The notes beneath the pieces were generated by a model that was not told the DNA's origin, made no database searches, and saw nothing but the letters and a program-made list of their open reading frames with translations. Of a DNA stretch of 64,000 nt, positions 36,932 to 43,809 are shown piece by piece. The stretch's first letter is position 1. Every line of letters starts with the position of its first letter. The position numbers were made by a program, and so were the translations under genes. The stretch spans positions 1 to 64,000 of the forward strand of contig JAFTLD010000032.1 of the NCBI GenBank assembly GCA_017452945.1, given 5' to 3'. The stretch comes from Clostridia bacterium (GTDB lineage Bacteria > Bacillota_A > Clostridia > Oscillospirales > CAG-272).

Positions 36932-37488
36932 TATGACTCCTCCTTTTCCAATATTTCGATCAGCTTTTGTTTTCCGCGTCGCAGGCGCGTATATACCGTG
37001 CCGGACGGAAGCCCTAACAGCCTGGCGACTTGCTCAACCGAGAGTCCCTCTGCATAGCACAACAATAACACCGTGCTGTACTTGGGGTCCATATCACGTA
37101 TGACTGCCACGACCTTGGTAAATTGTTCTTGAATTTGTATTTTTTCGGCAAAATCCCGCATGGTTTCCGTGTCTGGATACTCCATGTCCTGCTCACTCGG
37201 CAGCTCTTGTTCGGACAATATTTTGCTGATTTCATGCTGCAAGATCGAGAAAACGTATGCCTCAAGTTCCCTTTTCTGTTTGTCAAAAGGGACGGCGTGC
37301 GCGTAACGTACAATGCAAAGAAACGTGCTTTGCACGGCATCCTCGGCATCAAGCGCAGGATTGTTCCGTTTGGCTGCAGTAAATGCGCGCATTGCCAGTC
37401 GCAGCATTTTTTTATGATACTTCTTGTATAATTGCTCGATATGCGGACGGCTTTGCTCATCCGCGATCATCATCAAAAATGTCAGCAC
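36931..37488 (-). CDS. ECF-like sigma-70 family RNA polymerase sigma factor
   Basis: 185 residues with region 2 (about 12-90; HIEQLYKKYHKKMLRLA, AEDAVQSTFLCIV) and region 4 (about 125-180; MDPKYSTVLLLCYAEGLS, VARLLGLPSGTVYTRLRRGKQKL). The GTG at 37488 is used because AAGGGGGG lies five bases upstream. It is coupled to the DUF4367 gene. The promoter in front is a near-consensus housekeeping one, in contrast to the five sigma genes further right. Confidence 0.88.
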   Translation of the reverse strand: MLTFLMMIADEQSRPHIEQLYKKYHKKMLRLAMRAFTAAKRNNPALDAEDAVQSTFLCIVRYAHAVPFDKQKRELEAYVFSILQHEISKILSEQELPSEQDMEYPDTETMRDFAEKIQIQEQFTKVVAVIRDMDPKYSTVLLLCYAEGLSVEQVARLLGLPSGTVYTRLRRGKQKLIEILEKEES

Positions 37489-37517
37489 CGTATCCCCCCT
37501 TTCACAAATATATTATC

Positions 37518-37546
37518 ATTTTACCACGGTACTTCTCAGATGTCAA
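37518..37546 (-). promoter_or_regulatory. Promoter of the sigma/DUF4367 operon
   Basis: Minus strand TTGACA (37541-37546), 17-base spacer, TAAAAT (37518-37523). Confidence 0.75.
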
Positions 37547-37548
37547 GA

Positions 37549-37582
37549 AAAAGCGCGACCAATGATGTAAGGCCGCGCTTTT
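37549..37582 (-). terminator. Terminator after the aminotransferase gene
   Basis: Stem AAAAGCGCG / CGCGCTTTT with a 16-base loop and a T-rich minus-strand tail that runs into the next promoter. Confidence 0.72.
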
Positions 37583-37592
37583 ACGCTATTTT

Positions 37593-38873
37593 TTATTCTG
37601 CCAGCAGCTTTTCAAGTGCTGCGAGTCTGACGCAGACGGTCAGCACGTTCATCGCACTTGTCAAATTTTCAAGTGAAGGGTACGTGGGAGCAATACGGAT
37701 ATTGGAATCCGCAGGGTCAACCCCGTAAGGATAGGTTGCGCCGACCTTGGTCAGCACCACGCCCGCCTCCTTCGCCAGTTCCCCTGCTCTTTTGGCCGTG
37801 CCGGGCATGACGTAAAGACTGACGAAATAACCTCCCTTAGGATCGGTCCATCTTGCAATCCCCTTATCGCTCAGGTCGCGTGCAAGCGTTTGCTTGACGA
37901 TATCAAAGCGCGGACGCAGGATCGCAGCCTGCTTTTGCATGATCGCTTTGATATTTACGGCTGTGCCGAAATACTTGACGTGACGCAGTTGGTTGATCTT
38001 GTCGTAGCTGATTGTCTGGACGGTCATTTCCTTCTTGGCGTGATCCAGGTTCGCATCGGACATGGCCATAACGGCAACACCCGCACCGGGATAGGTGATC
38101 TTTGAGGTGGATGCGAAATAGAACACACGATCTTCGTTACCGTACTTGCGGCACAATGCAAAGATATCCGCCAGATGATCTTCCTGGCCGTAAAGTGCAT
38201 GTACAACGTAGGCGTTATCCCAGAAAATGCGGAAGTCGGGAGCAGCGGTTTTCATGCTTGCCAGACGCTCTACGGTTTCATCAGAATAAATGTATCCGTC
38301 GGGGTTGGAATACTTGGGATTGCACCAAATGCCCTTGATAGAAGCATCGGACTCGACCAGTGACTCAACCATATCCATATCGGGACCCGTTTCAAGCATG
38401 GGGATCGTGATCATTTCAATACCCATCTTTTCACAGATCAGAAAATGACGGTCATAGCCCGGAGAGGGACACAAAAACTTGATCTTATCCAGCTTGCACC
38501 ACGGTACAGAGCCTTCGGTTGCCGTACCGTACAGCATACAGCGGCACATGGTATCGTACATCAAAGTCAAGGACGAGTTGCCTGCGACGAAAATGCTGCT
38601 TGCGGGAATGCCGAGCAGATCGCCAAACAGCTTTTTGGCCTCAGGCACACCGTCCAGCATACCGTAGTTACGGCAGTCAAAGCCACTTTCGGAAAAGCAC
38701 GCATCGTGATCAATGCAGGTAAGCAGCCCGTCAATCATATCCAACTGCTCGGTGCAGGGTTTGCCGCGCGAAAGGTCAAGCGAAAGCCCCAAGTCTTTGA
38801 TATCTTTATAAGCCTTTTGCAAGGTTTGGTATTCGGCAAGCAAAGCCTGCTTGCTCATATCTGTATAATGCAT
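37593..38873 (-). CDS. PLP-dependent aminotransferase, subgroup Ic aspartate aminotransferase-like
   Basis: 426-residue fold-type I enzyme of the Aminotran_MocR group, which includes aspartate aminotransferases of Actinobacteria and Clostridia. Seen are [16 protein letters not shown] at the N-terminus, [13 protein letters not shown] for phosphate binding, [15 protein letters not shown] with the conserved Asn-Pro, [11 protein letters not shown] with the pyridine-N-binding Asp, and [11 protein letters not shown] with the Schiff-base Lys. Probable reaction: aspartate plus 2-oxoglutarate to oxaloacetate and glutamate. Monocistronic with its own promoter and terminator. Confidence 0.88.
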   Translation of the reverse strand: MHYTDMSKQALLAEYQTLQKAYKDIKDLGLSLDLSRGKPCTEQLDMIDGLLTCIDHDACFSESGFDCRNYGMLDGVPEAKKLFGDLLGIPASSIFVAGNSSLTLMYDTMCRCMLYGTATEGSVPWCKLDKIKFLCPSPGYDRHFLICEKMGIEMITIPMLETGPDMDMVESLVESDASIKGIWCNPKYSNPDGYIYSDETVERLASMKTAAPDFRIFWDNAYVVHALYGQEDHLADIFALCRKYGNEDRVFYFASTSKITYPGAGVAVMAMSDANLDHAKKEMTVQTISYDKINQLRHVKYFGTAVNIKAIMQKQAAILRPRFDIVKQTLARDLSDKGIARWTDPKGGYFVSLYVMPGTAKRAGELAKEAGVVLTKVGATYPYGVDPADSNIRIAPTYPSLENLTSAMNVLTVCVRLAALEKLLAE

Positions 38874-38909
38874 GTCTGTAAAAAACTCCTATTTCAATTC
38901 AACTCACCC

Positions 38910-38938
38910 ATTATACCACGCAACTTGATATTTTGCAA
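38910..38938 (-). promoter_or_regulatory. Promoter of the aminotransferase gene
   Basis: Minus strand TTGCAA (38933-38938), 17-base spacer, TATAAT (38910-38915). An AT-rich inverted repeat (38950-38969) sits just beyond, after the helicase stop. Confidence 0.82.
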
Positions 38939-38972
38939 TACCTATTTTGAATAATTATCAATAATTATTGCA

Positions 38973-41339
38973 TTAATTATCGGCATTCTGCCCATTTTTC
39001 CAAAATCCCGCAATAATTTTTGCAAGAGTTTGCGCGTCGCTTGCAAAACGGACGTCTTCCCAATGCGGCGGGAACAGGTCGATATAGCGTTGCTCTGCAT
39101 ATCTTTGGTCAAGCAAAACCACGATTCCACGGTCGGTATCGGTTCGTATGACGCGTCCTGCGGCCTGCAGCACGTGATTCATGCCGGGGTACACATAGGC
39201 GTATTCGTAGCCCATGCCGTTTTGATCGGCATAGTAGTCGCGGATGATGTTACGCTCATCCGAAAGTCCGGGAATGCCAACGCCTACGATAATGCTACCG
39301 ATCAGTCTGCCGCCCGGCAGATCCACGCCCTCGGAGAACGAGCCGCCAAGCACACAGAATCCGATCAGCATGCTTTTGTTCTCTGCCGAGAAAGCGTCCA
39401 GAAATTGCTCCTTCTGCTCCTGTGTCATACCACGTTTTTGCACGAGTATCGGTACATCGGGATAACGCGCAGAAAAGGCTTTGGCGACCTTTTCCATATA
39501 GGAATATGATGGGAAATACACCATATAGTTCCCTACCTTGCCGCAAATAGATGCAGCGATATAGGATGCTGTCTTTTTAACAGACTTATCTCTGTCCTCG
39601 TATTTCGTGCTGAGTCCGTCCGCAACAGCCACACACAGATTTTCTCTCGGAAACGGAGATGGGAAATTGACAGACACTGCATGCTTTCCTCCACCCAACG
39701 TTTGGGCAAAGTAAGCAGGCGGCGTCAGCGTGGCAGAAAACATGATCACTGCCTCTGCTCCTGTATTACATGCGTCCAACTGACGACTGGGATCAAGGCA
39801 AAGCTGCTGCAGCGTCACGTCTTCTCCCTGCACGGTCAGATACGTTACAAAGCCTGCGTCATACAGCTCAGCTGTCGACACGTAGGCCCGCAGCTCTGTA
39901 TAAAACGCTTCGATCACGTCGTAAAGCGCGTCGTAGGCGTGGTTTTTCAGCCATTTTTCAACGTTTCCCGCAAGCTGCAAAAGACATGCATTGATATCGT
40001 CCAACGGCTGGCGCGAAAAATAATAGCCTCTTTGCATGCCGTCCTCACCCGTATGCATGTTATCACGGCAGTAGCTTCTGACCGTATCGAACACTTTCAT
40101 GGTATCCGCGATCTTTTTATATAGGGGTTCGCTCTCCGGTATCATCTCCAAAAGCATCGAGAAGGACGCGCTGCGCAAAGACGAGGAGAACATATCTCTC
40201 GCTCTATCAGTCAGGTTATGCGCTTCGTCGACAAGAAGTACGTATTTCCCGTTATTTTCCACGAAATATCTGCGGAGCTTGACAGCAGGATTATACACGT
40301 AATTATAGTCGCAGATCACGATGCTGCAGAATTCCGAGAGATCAAGCGAAAGCTCGTAAGGACAAACGCCGTACTTTTCCGCAATGCGCGAAATAAGCGC
40401 AGGAGTATAACCGTTCTGGTAGGTCAGCAGTTCGGAAATGGCATGCATGATCTTTGTGTGCGAAAGGCTGCGCGGACAATTATGCTTACAGGTGCGCGAA
40501 TTATATTCATCGGCAGGACACATCTGCTCTTTTGCGGACAAAATAATGGTGCGTAAGGGCGCACCTACGTCAAACAGGCGTTTGGCTGCCGCAAAGGCTT
40601 CGCGGCGCGTGCTGGATTTTGCGGTAAGATAAAACACTTTATCACATTTGCCCTTACCCATGGCGCGCACAGACGGATACATGGTGGATATGGTCTTACC
40701 GATCCCCGTGGGCGCTTGGATGAACAATCTCTTACCGTGCATGATATCGCGGTAACATTCGCGCATGAATTCTTCCTGTCCCTCTCTGACTTCGGGATAC
40801 GGGAAAGCAAGCGCGGCTGCACGCGGCTTGACGTCACGGTTTTGCTCAATACAATTTTGTATATAAGGCATTGCACGGGAAAGCAGCGAGGTATATTCCT
40901 CCTGCAGGCTTTGCACAGTGTACGTCACGCTGCAGCTTGCGCTCTCTCCGTTTGCTGTGACCGAGATCTTTCTGAGCGTGATGCTTGAGAGCTGTTTGGC
41001 ACTCGCCAAGAAAAATCCAAGACAGCGCTGGCGTACGGGAATGCTTTGCATCTCATTCTCATCCGGCAGCTTGGATGTACGGTGGCTGTGATCGATGATC
41101 ATGCTTTCGCCATTAATCTCAATGCCCTGTGCTATTCCCGTCACCTTGATCAGGACACCTGCAAAGCGACAGGTATGCTGTAACTTCACGTCAGTGTAAT
41201 ATGCACCGGCCCTTGCGACCAGCTTGTCAGTATCACATTCTGCACTCGGCTCTTCCTTATAGTTGCCACGTCCGAACGCAAGCGCGCAAAGCTCTGCAAG
41301 CGCAAGCTCGACAGCACCCGTCTGCTCTTGATATCGCAT
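38973..41339 (-). CDS. XPD/DinG-like superfamily 2 DNA helicase with degenerate nuclease-like N-terminus
   Basis: 788-residue ATP-dependent 5'-3' DNA helicase of COG1199 type. Walker A is FIQAPTGIGKTISTMYPS; an iron-sulfur cluster region has four Cys (EQMC, RTCKHNC, YGVC); the DEAH box is LLVDEAHN; the C-terminal helicase part has MFSATLTPPAYFA, GGSFSEGVDLPGGRL and QAAGRVIRTDTDRG. In relatives the first 130 residues form a PD-(D/E)XK nuclease with GRxDGI and ExK; here these read GIAQGI and IIDHSH, so cleavage is doubtful. ATG 41339 has GGGAGG upstream. Role in DNA repair is likely. Confidence 0.9.
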   Translation of the reverse strand: MRYQEQTGAVELALAELCALAFGRGNYKEEPSAECDTDKLVARAGAYYTDVKLQHTCRFAGVLIKVTGIAQGIEINGESMIIDHSHRTSKLPDENEMQSIPVRQRCLGFFLASAKQLSSITLRKISVTANGESASCSVTYTVQSLQEEYTSLLSRAMPYIQNCIEQNRDVKPRAAALAFPYPEVREGQEEFMRECYRDIMHGKRLFIQAPTGIGKTISTMYPSVRAMGKGKCDKVFYLTAKSSTRREAFAAAKRLFDVGAPLRTIILSAKEQMCPADEYNSRTCKHNCPRSLSHTKIMHAISELLTYQNGYTPALISRIAEKYGVCPYELSLDLSEFCSIVICDYNYVYNPAVKLRRYFVENNGKYVLLVDEAHNLTDRARDMFSSSLRSASFSMLLEMIPESEPLYKKIADTMKVFDTVRSYCRDNMHTGEDGMQRGYYFSRQPLDDINACLLQLAGNVEKWLKNHAYDALYDVIEAFYTELRAYVSTAELYDAGFVTYLTVQGEDVTLQQLCLDPSRQLDACNTGAEAVIMFSATLTPPAYFAQTLGGGKHAVSVNFPSPFPRENLCVAVADGLSTKYEDRDKSVKKTASYIAASICGKVGNYMVYFPSYSYMEKVAKAFSARYPDVPILVQKRGMTQEQKEQFLDAFSAENKSMLIGFCVLGGSFSEGVDLPGGRLIGSIIVGVGIPGLSDERNIIRDYYADQNGMGYEYAYVYPGMNHVLQAAGRVIRTDTDRGIVVLLDQRYAEQRYIDLFPPHWEDVRFASDAQTLAKIIAGFWKNGQNADN

Positions 41340-41367
41340 CCTGTCACCTCCCTTGGGTATTTGTTCC

Positions 41368-41396
41368 ATTATATCACATCTAAGGCTGCGCGTCAA
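41368..41396 (-). promoter_or_regulatory. Promoter of the helicase gene
   Basis: Minus strand TTGACG (41391-41396), 17-base spacer, TATAAT (41368-41373); divergent from the mecA-like promoter. Confidence 0.8.
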
Positions 41397-41420
41397 TCAA
41401 AATTACCATAATTTTAGGGG

Positions 41421-41449
41421 TACACAAAATCCAATTCCTCGCTTATAAT
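41421..41449 (+). promoter_or_regulatory. Promoter of the mecA-like gene
   Basis: TACACA (41421-41426), 17-base spacer, TATAAT (41444-41449). The -35 box is weak. Confidence 0.6.
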
Positions 41450-41486
41450 GTAAGTATGAGAGTTATAACCGAAAGGAATGATATAC

Positions 41487-42128
41487 ATGGATTTGATCAA
41501 GATCAGCGATTCAAAGCTTAAGATCATGTTGACTTGTACAGATATGAGCAATTACGACTTACATAATGACAGAATCAGCTTTGCAGATGCACACGTCAGA
41601 CGTGTGCTCCGTCGTTTGTTAGCAGACGCGCGGGAGCAAACCGGTTTTGACAGCGACATGACGCGGCTATACGTACAGATGTACCCAAGTGCAGACGGTG
41701 GCTGTGAGTTATTTATATCCAAGCTGGAGGAACAAAGTGAAGGTATGGAACCTGATGCAAGTCATCACCTGCCTGTGCCATCATTGCCTTCTCCATTGAT
41801 ACAAGGGCGCGCACTGCGCAAAACAGAAAGGCACGGAAGAGATATGTGTGCTTATTCATTTTTACGCCTGAACGATCTGATATGCGTATGCAAACGACTT
41901 ATTTCAGTAGGTTTTTCCGGAAAAAGCAGCCTTTACGTTGACAAAAAGCATGTTTATTATCTTTTTTTGCGTGATTTTTCCACACCTTCTTTATATTCCC
42001 CTGATGAATATTGCTTTTTGGCCGAATACGGTGTTCGCGAAAATGCAAGGATGTTACAAACATATATCGGTGAATACGGACAGTTGATCTGTGCTGAGAA
42101 TGCCGCGCAAACTATGTCAGCATTATAA
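41487..42128 (+). CDS. MecA-like adaptor protein
   Basis: 213 residues with the MecA layout: N-terminal target-binding part (MDLIKISDSKLKIMLTCTDM, SFADAHVRRVLRRLLADARE, RLYVQMYPSADGGCELFISK), a short linker (about 85-115) and a C-terminal part (about 118-200; YSFLRLNDLICVCKRL, SLYVDKKHVYYLF) that in MecA binds ClpC. MecA adaptors deliver substrates to Clp ATPases. The Clp ATPase encoded at 3837 is a candidate partner, although it lacks the usual Clp N domain that MecA contacts. ATG 41487 is chosen because AAAGGA is correctly spaced from it and not from the ATG three codons earlier. Confidence 0.82.
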   Translation: MDLIKISDSKLKIMLTCTDMSNYDLHNDRISFADAHVRRVLRRLLADAREQTGFDSDMTRLYVQMYPSADGGCELFISKLEEQSEGMEPDASHHLPVPSLPSPLIQGRALRKTERHGRDMCAYSFLRLNDLICVCKRLISVGFSGKSSLYVDKKHVYYLFLRDFSTPSLYSPDEYCFLAEYGVRENARMLQTYIGEYGQLICAENAAQTMSAL

Positions 42129-42142
42129 TTTTTGACAAGCTA

Positions 42143-42171
42143 TTGCAATCTCGCTGAAAATTTGCTATAAT
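42143..42171 (+). promoter_or_regulatory. Promoter of the uracil-DNA glycosylase-AEC transporter unit
   Basis: TTGCAA (42143-42148), 17-base spacer, TATAAT (42166-42171). The transcript would start about 20 bases before the coding region. Confidence 0.8.
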
Positions 42172-42197
42172 AGTAGCATGAAAGCGAGGTGTTACCC

Positions 42198-42752
42198 TTG
42201 ACCTGGGATCAACTTTATCATACATGCTGCTCATGCCAGGGCTGTGAGCTTGCAAAAACAAGGACAAATTGTGTTTTCGGAACGGGAAACAAAGAGGCAG
42301 ATATTCTGTTTGTGGGCGAAGCGCCCGGTGAGCAGGAGGATCTGAGCGGCACCCCCTTTGTCGGCAGAGCGGGACAGCTGCTCGATAAATATTTATACGC
42401 GGTGGATATCGCACGTGAGGACGTTTATATTGCTAATATTCTCAAATGCCGCCCGCCCAAGAACCGTGATCCTCTTCCCGCTGAAGAGGACGCTTGCATT
42501 GATTATCTGCGTGAACAGGTGCGTCTGATCAAGCCTAAGATCATTGTCTGCCTTGGCAGAATTGCAGCAATGCGCTTGATCAAACCGGATTTCAAGATCT
42601 CCAAGGAGCACGGTTTGTGGTTTGAGAAAGGGAACTTTGTCATGACAGCGGTCTACCATCCCGCAGCGCTTTTGCGTGATCCTCGCCGCAAGGAGGAAAT
42701 GCTCTCTGATATGCAAGAGATCAAGAAAAAACTGGATAGCTTAAAGGATTGA
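42198..42752 (+). CDS. Uracil-DNA glycosylase, type 4 (Fe-S)
   Basis: Removes uracil from DNA in base-excision repair. The 184 residues show the Fe-S ligating Cys pair near the N-terminus (CCSCQGCELAKTR), motif GEAPGEQED for the active site, the GTPFVGRAGQLLD loop, NILKCRPPKNRDP with another cluster Cys, VCLGRIAA, and the YHPAALLR leucine-loop motif. I use the TTG at 42198 because GCGAGGTG lies six bases upstream; a GTG three codons earlier is an alternative. Followed by the AEC gene after 5 bases. Confidence 0.9.
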   Translation: MTWDQLYHTCCSCQGCELAKTRTNCVFGTGNKEADILFVGEAPGEQEDLSGTPFVGRAGQLLDKYLYAVDIAREDVYIANILKCRPPKNRDPLPAEEDACIDYLREQVRLIKPKIIVCLGRIAAMRLIKPDFKISKEHGLWFEKGNFVMTAVYHPAALLRDPRRKEEMLSDMQEIKKKLDSLKD

Positions 42753-42757
42753 CGCAT

Positions 42758-43735
42758 ATGAATTACGATTTTTCTTCTCTGTTGGTTGTCATTATCGTCA
42801 TGTTTCTGATGTTGGTCGTGGGCTTCTTTGGCCGAAAGATCGGTTGGATCGATGACGTAGCCTCCAAAAGGCTTTCCACGCTGATCATAAAGATCGGACA
42901 GCCCATGATGATCATTGACGCGCTTGTCAACGTGGAATATACAAATGACAATCTTAAGCAAGGTCTTTTGATCTTGGGTATCGGCTTCTTTTTACATTTT
43001 TTGATGGCTCTGATCGCATTTCCCCTCTGCCTGCCCTACAAAAATCTTGACGAGCGCAAGATCACCGAGTTTTCGCTTATATTCACCAACTGCGGCTTTA
43101 TCGGCTTGCCTATCTTAGGTGCGTTATTTGGTGATATCGGTAAATTTTACGGTGCGTTCTACCTGATCAGCTTTAATATCTTCATGTACATATGGGGACT
43201 TATGATCCTCGGGCGCAAGCGCGACGATATCCGTATGACACCGAAAAAGGCGTTGATCAATTTCGGTTCAGTTCCCTGCGCGATCGGTGTTGTGCTGTAC
43301 CTTTTGCGCAATCCCGCACTCAAGAATCCACTCATCGGCACGGTGGTGGACGACGCATTTCTGATGCTGTTTGCTAAGCTTGCCGCACTTTGTCTTCCCA
43401 TTTCGGTGCTGATCACAGGTGCACTACTCGCCACAAGAACCCCGAAACAACTTTTTTGTTCGGGCAAGATCTATCTGTTTTCACTGCTGAAGCTGATCGT
43501 GATCCCTATACTGGCTTTTTTGATCTGCAAGCTCTTAGGATTTTCGGATGATATCGTGATGTTTTCAACCGCCGTCACTGCACTTCCTACGGCTTCGATC
43601 ATTACCATGTTCTCCGAAACCTATGACATATCTCCAGGATACGCTTCGCAAACCGTAGGTGTGTCCAGCATGCTATGTTTGGCTACGCTTCCCCTGATGC
43701 TGACGCTTGCCGATTGGGTGCTGAAAATTTGGTAA
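42758..43735 (+). CDS. AEC family transporter (auxin efflux carrier-like permease)
   Basis: 325-residue permease with about ten transmembrane helices in two five-helix halves. Family marks are GFFGRKIGWID in the first loop, KIGQPMMIIDALV, EFSLIFTNCGFIGLPIL with the conserved Asn/Cys-Gly break, and ALPTASIITMFSETY near the end. AEC members export or import organic anions such as malate; the substrate cannot be predicted. ATG 42758 is used because AAAGGA is 9 bases upstream; a TTG start at 42749 would sit too close to it. Confidence 0.88.
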   Translation: MNYDFSSLLVVIIVMFLMLVVGFFGRKIGWIDDVASKRLSTLIIKIGQPMMIIDALVNVEYTNDNLKQGLLILGIGFFLHFLMALIAFPLCLPYKNLDERKITEFSLIFTNCGFIGLPILGALFGDIGKFYGAFYLISFNIFMYIWGLMILGRKRDDIRMTPKKALINFGSVPCAIGVVLYLLRNPALKNPLIGTVVDDAFLMLFAKLAALCLPISVLITGALLATRTPKQLFCSGKIYLFSLLKLIVIPILAFLICKLLGFSDDIVMFSTAVTALPTASIITMFSETYDISPGYASQTVGVSSMLCLATLPLMLTLADWVLKIW

Positions 43736-43763
43736 TATCCAATAAACCTTTATCTATAATCAC

Positions 43764-43797
43764 ATACCCCCGACAGATATGAGTCTGTCGGGGGTAT
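43764..43797. terminator. Bidirectional terminator between convergent genes
   Basis: Stem ATACCCCCGACAG / CTGTCGGGGGTAT (mostly perfect, 13 pairs) followed by CTTTTTTGG on the plus strand; it separates the AEC gene from the minus-strand DUF4091 gene. Confidence 0.85.
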
Positions 43798-43809
43798 CTT
43801 TTTGGGACG

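Noticed and set aside
30596..37553. Shared CAGATGTCAAGAAAAA at two promoters (near 30616 and 37539) as a regulator site
   Set aside because: Most of the match is the -35 box plus the A-rich trace of a neighbouring terminator; two occurrences are not enough.
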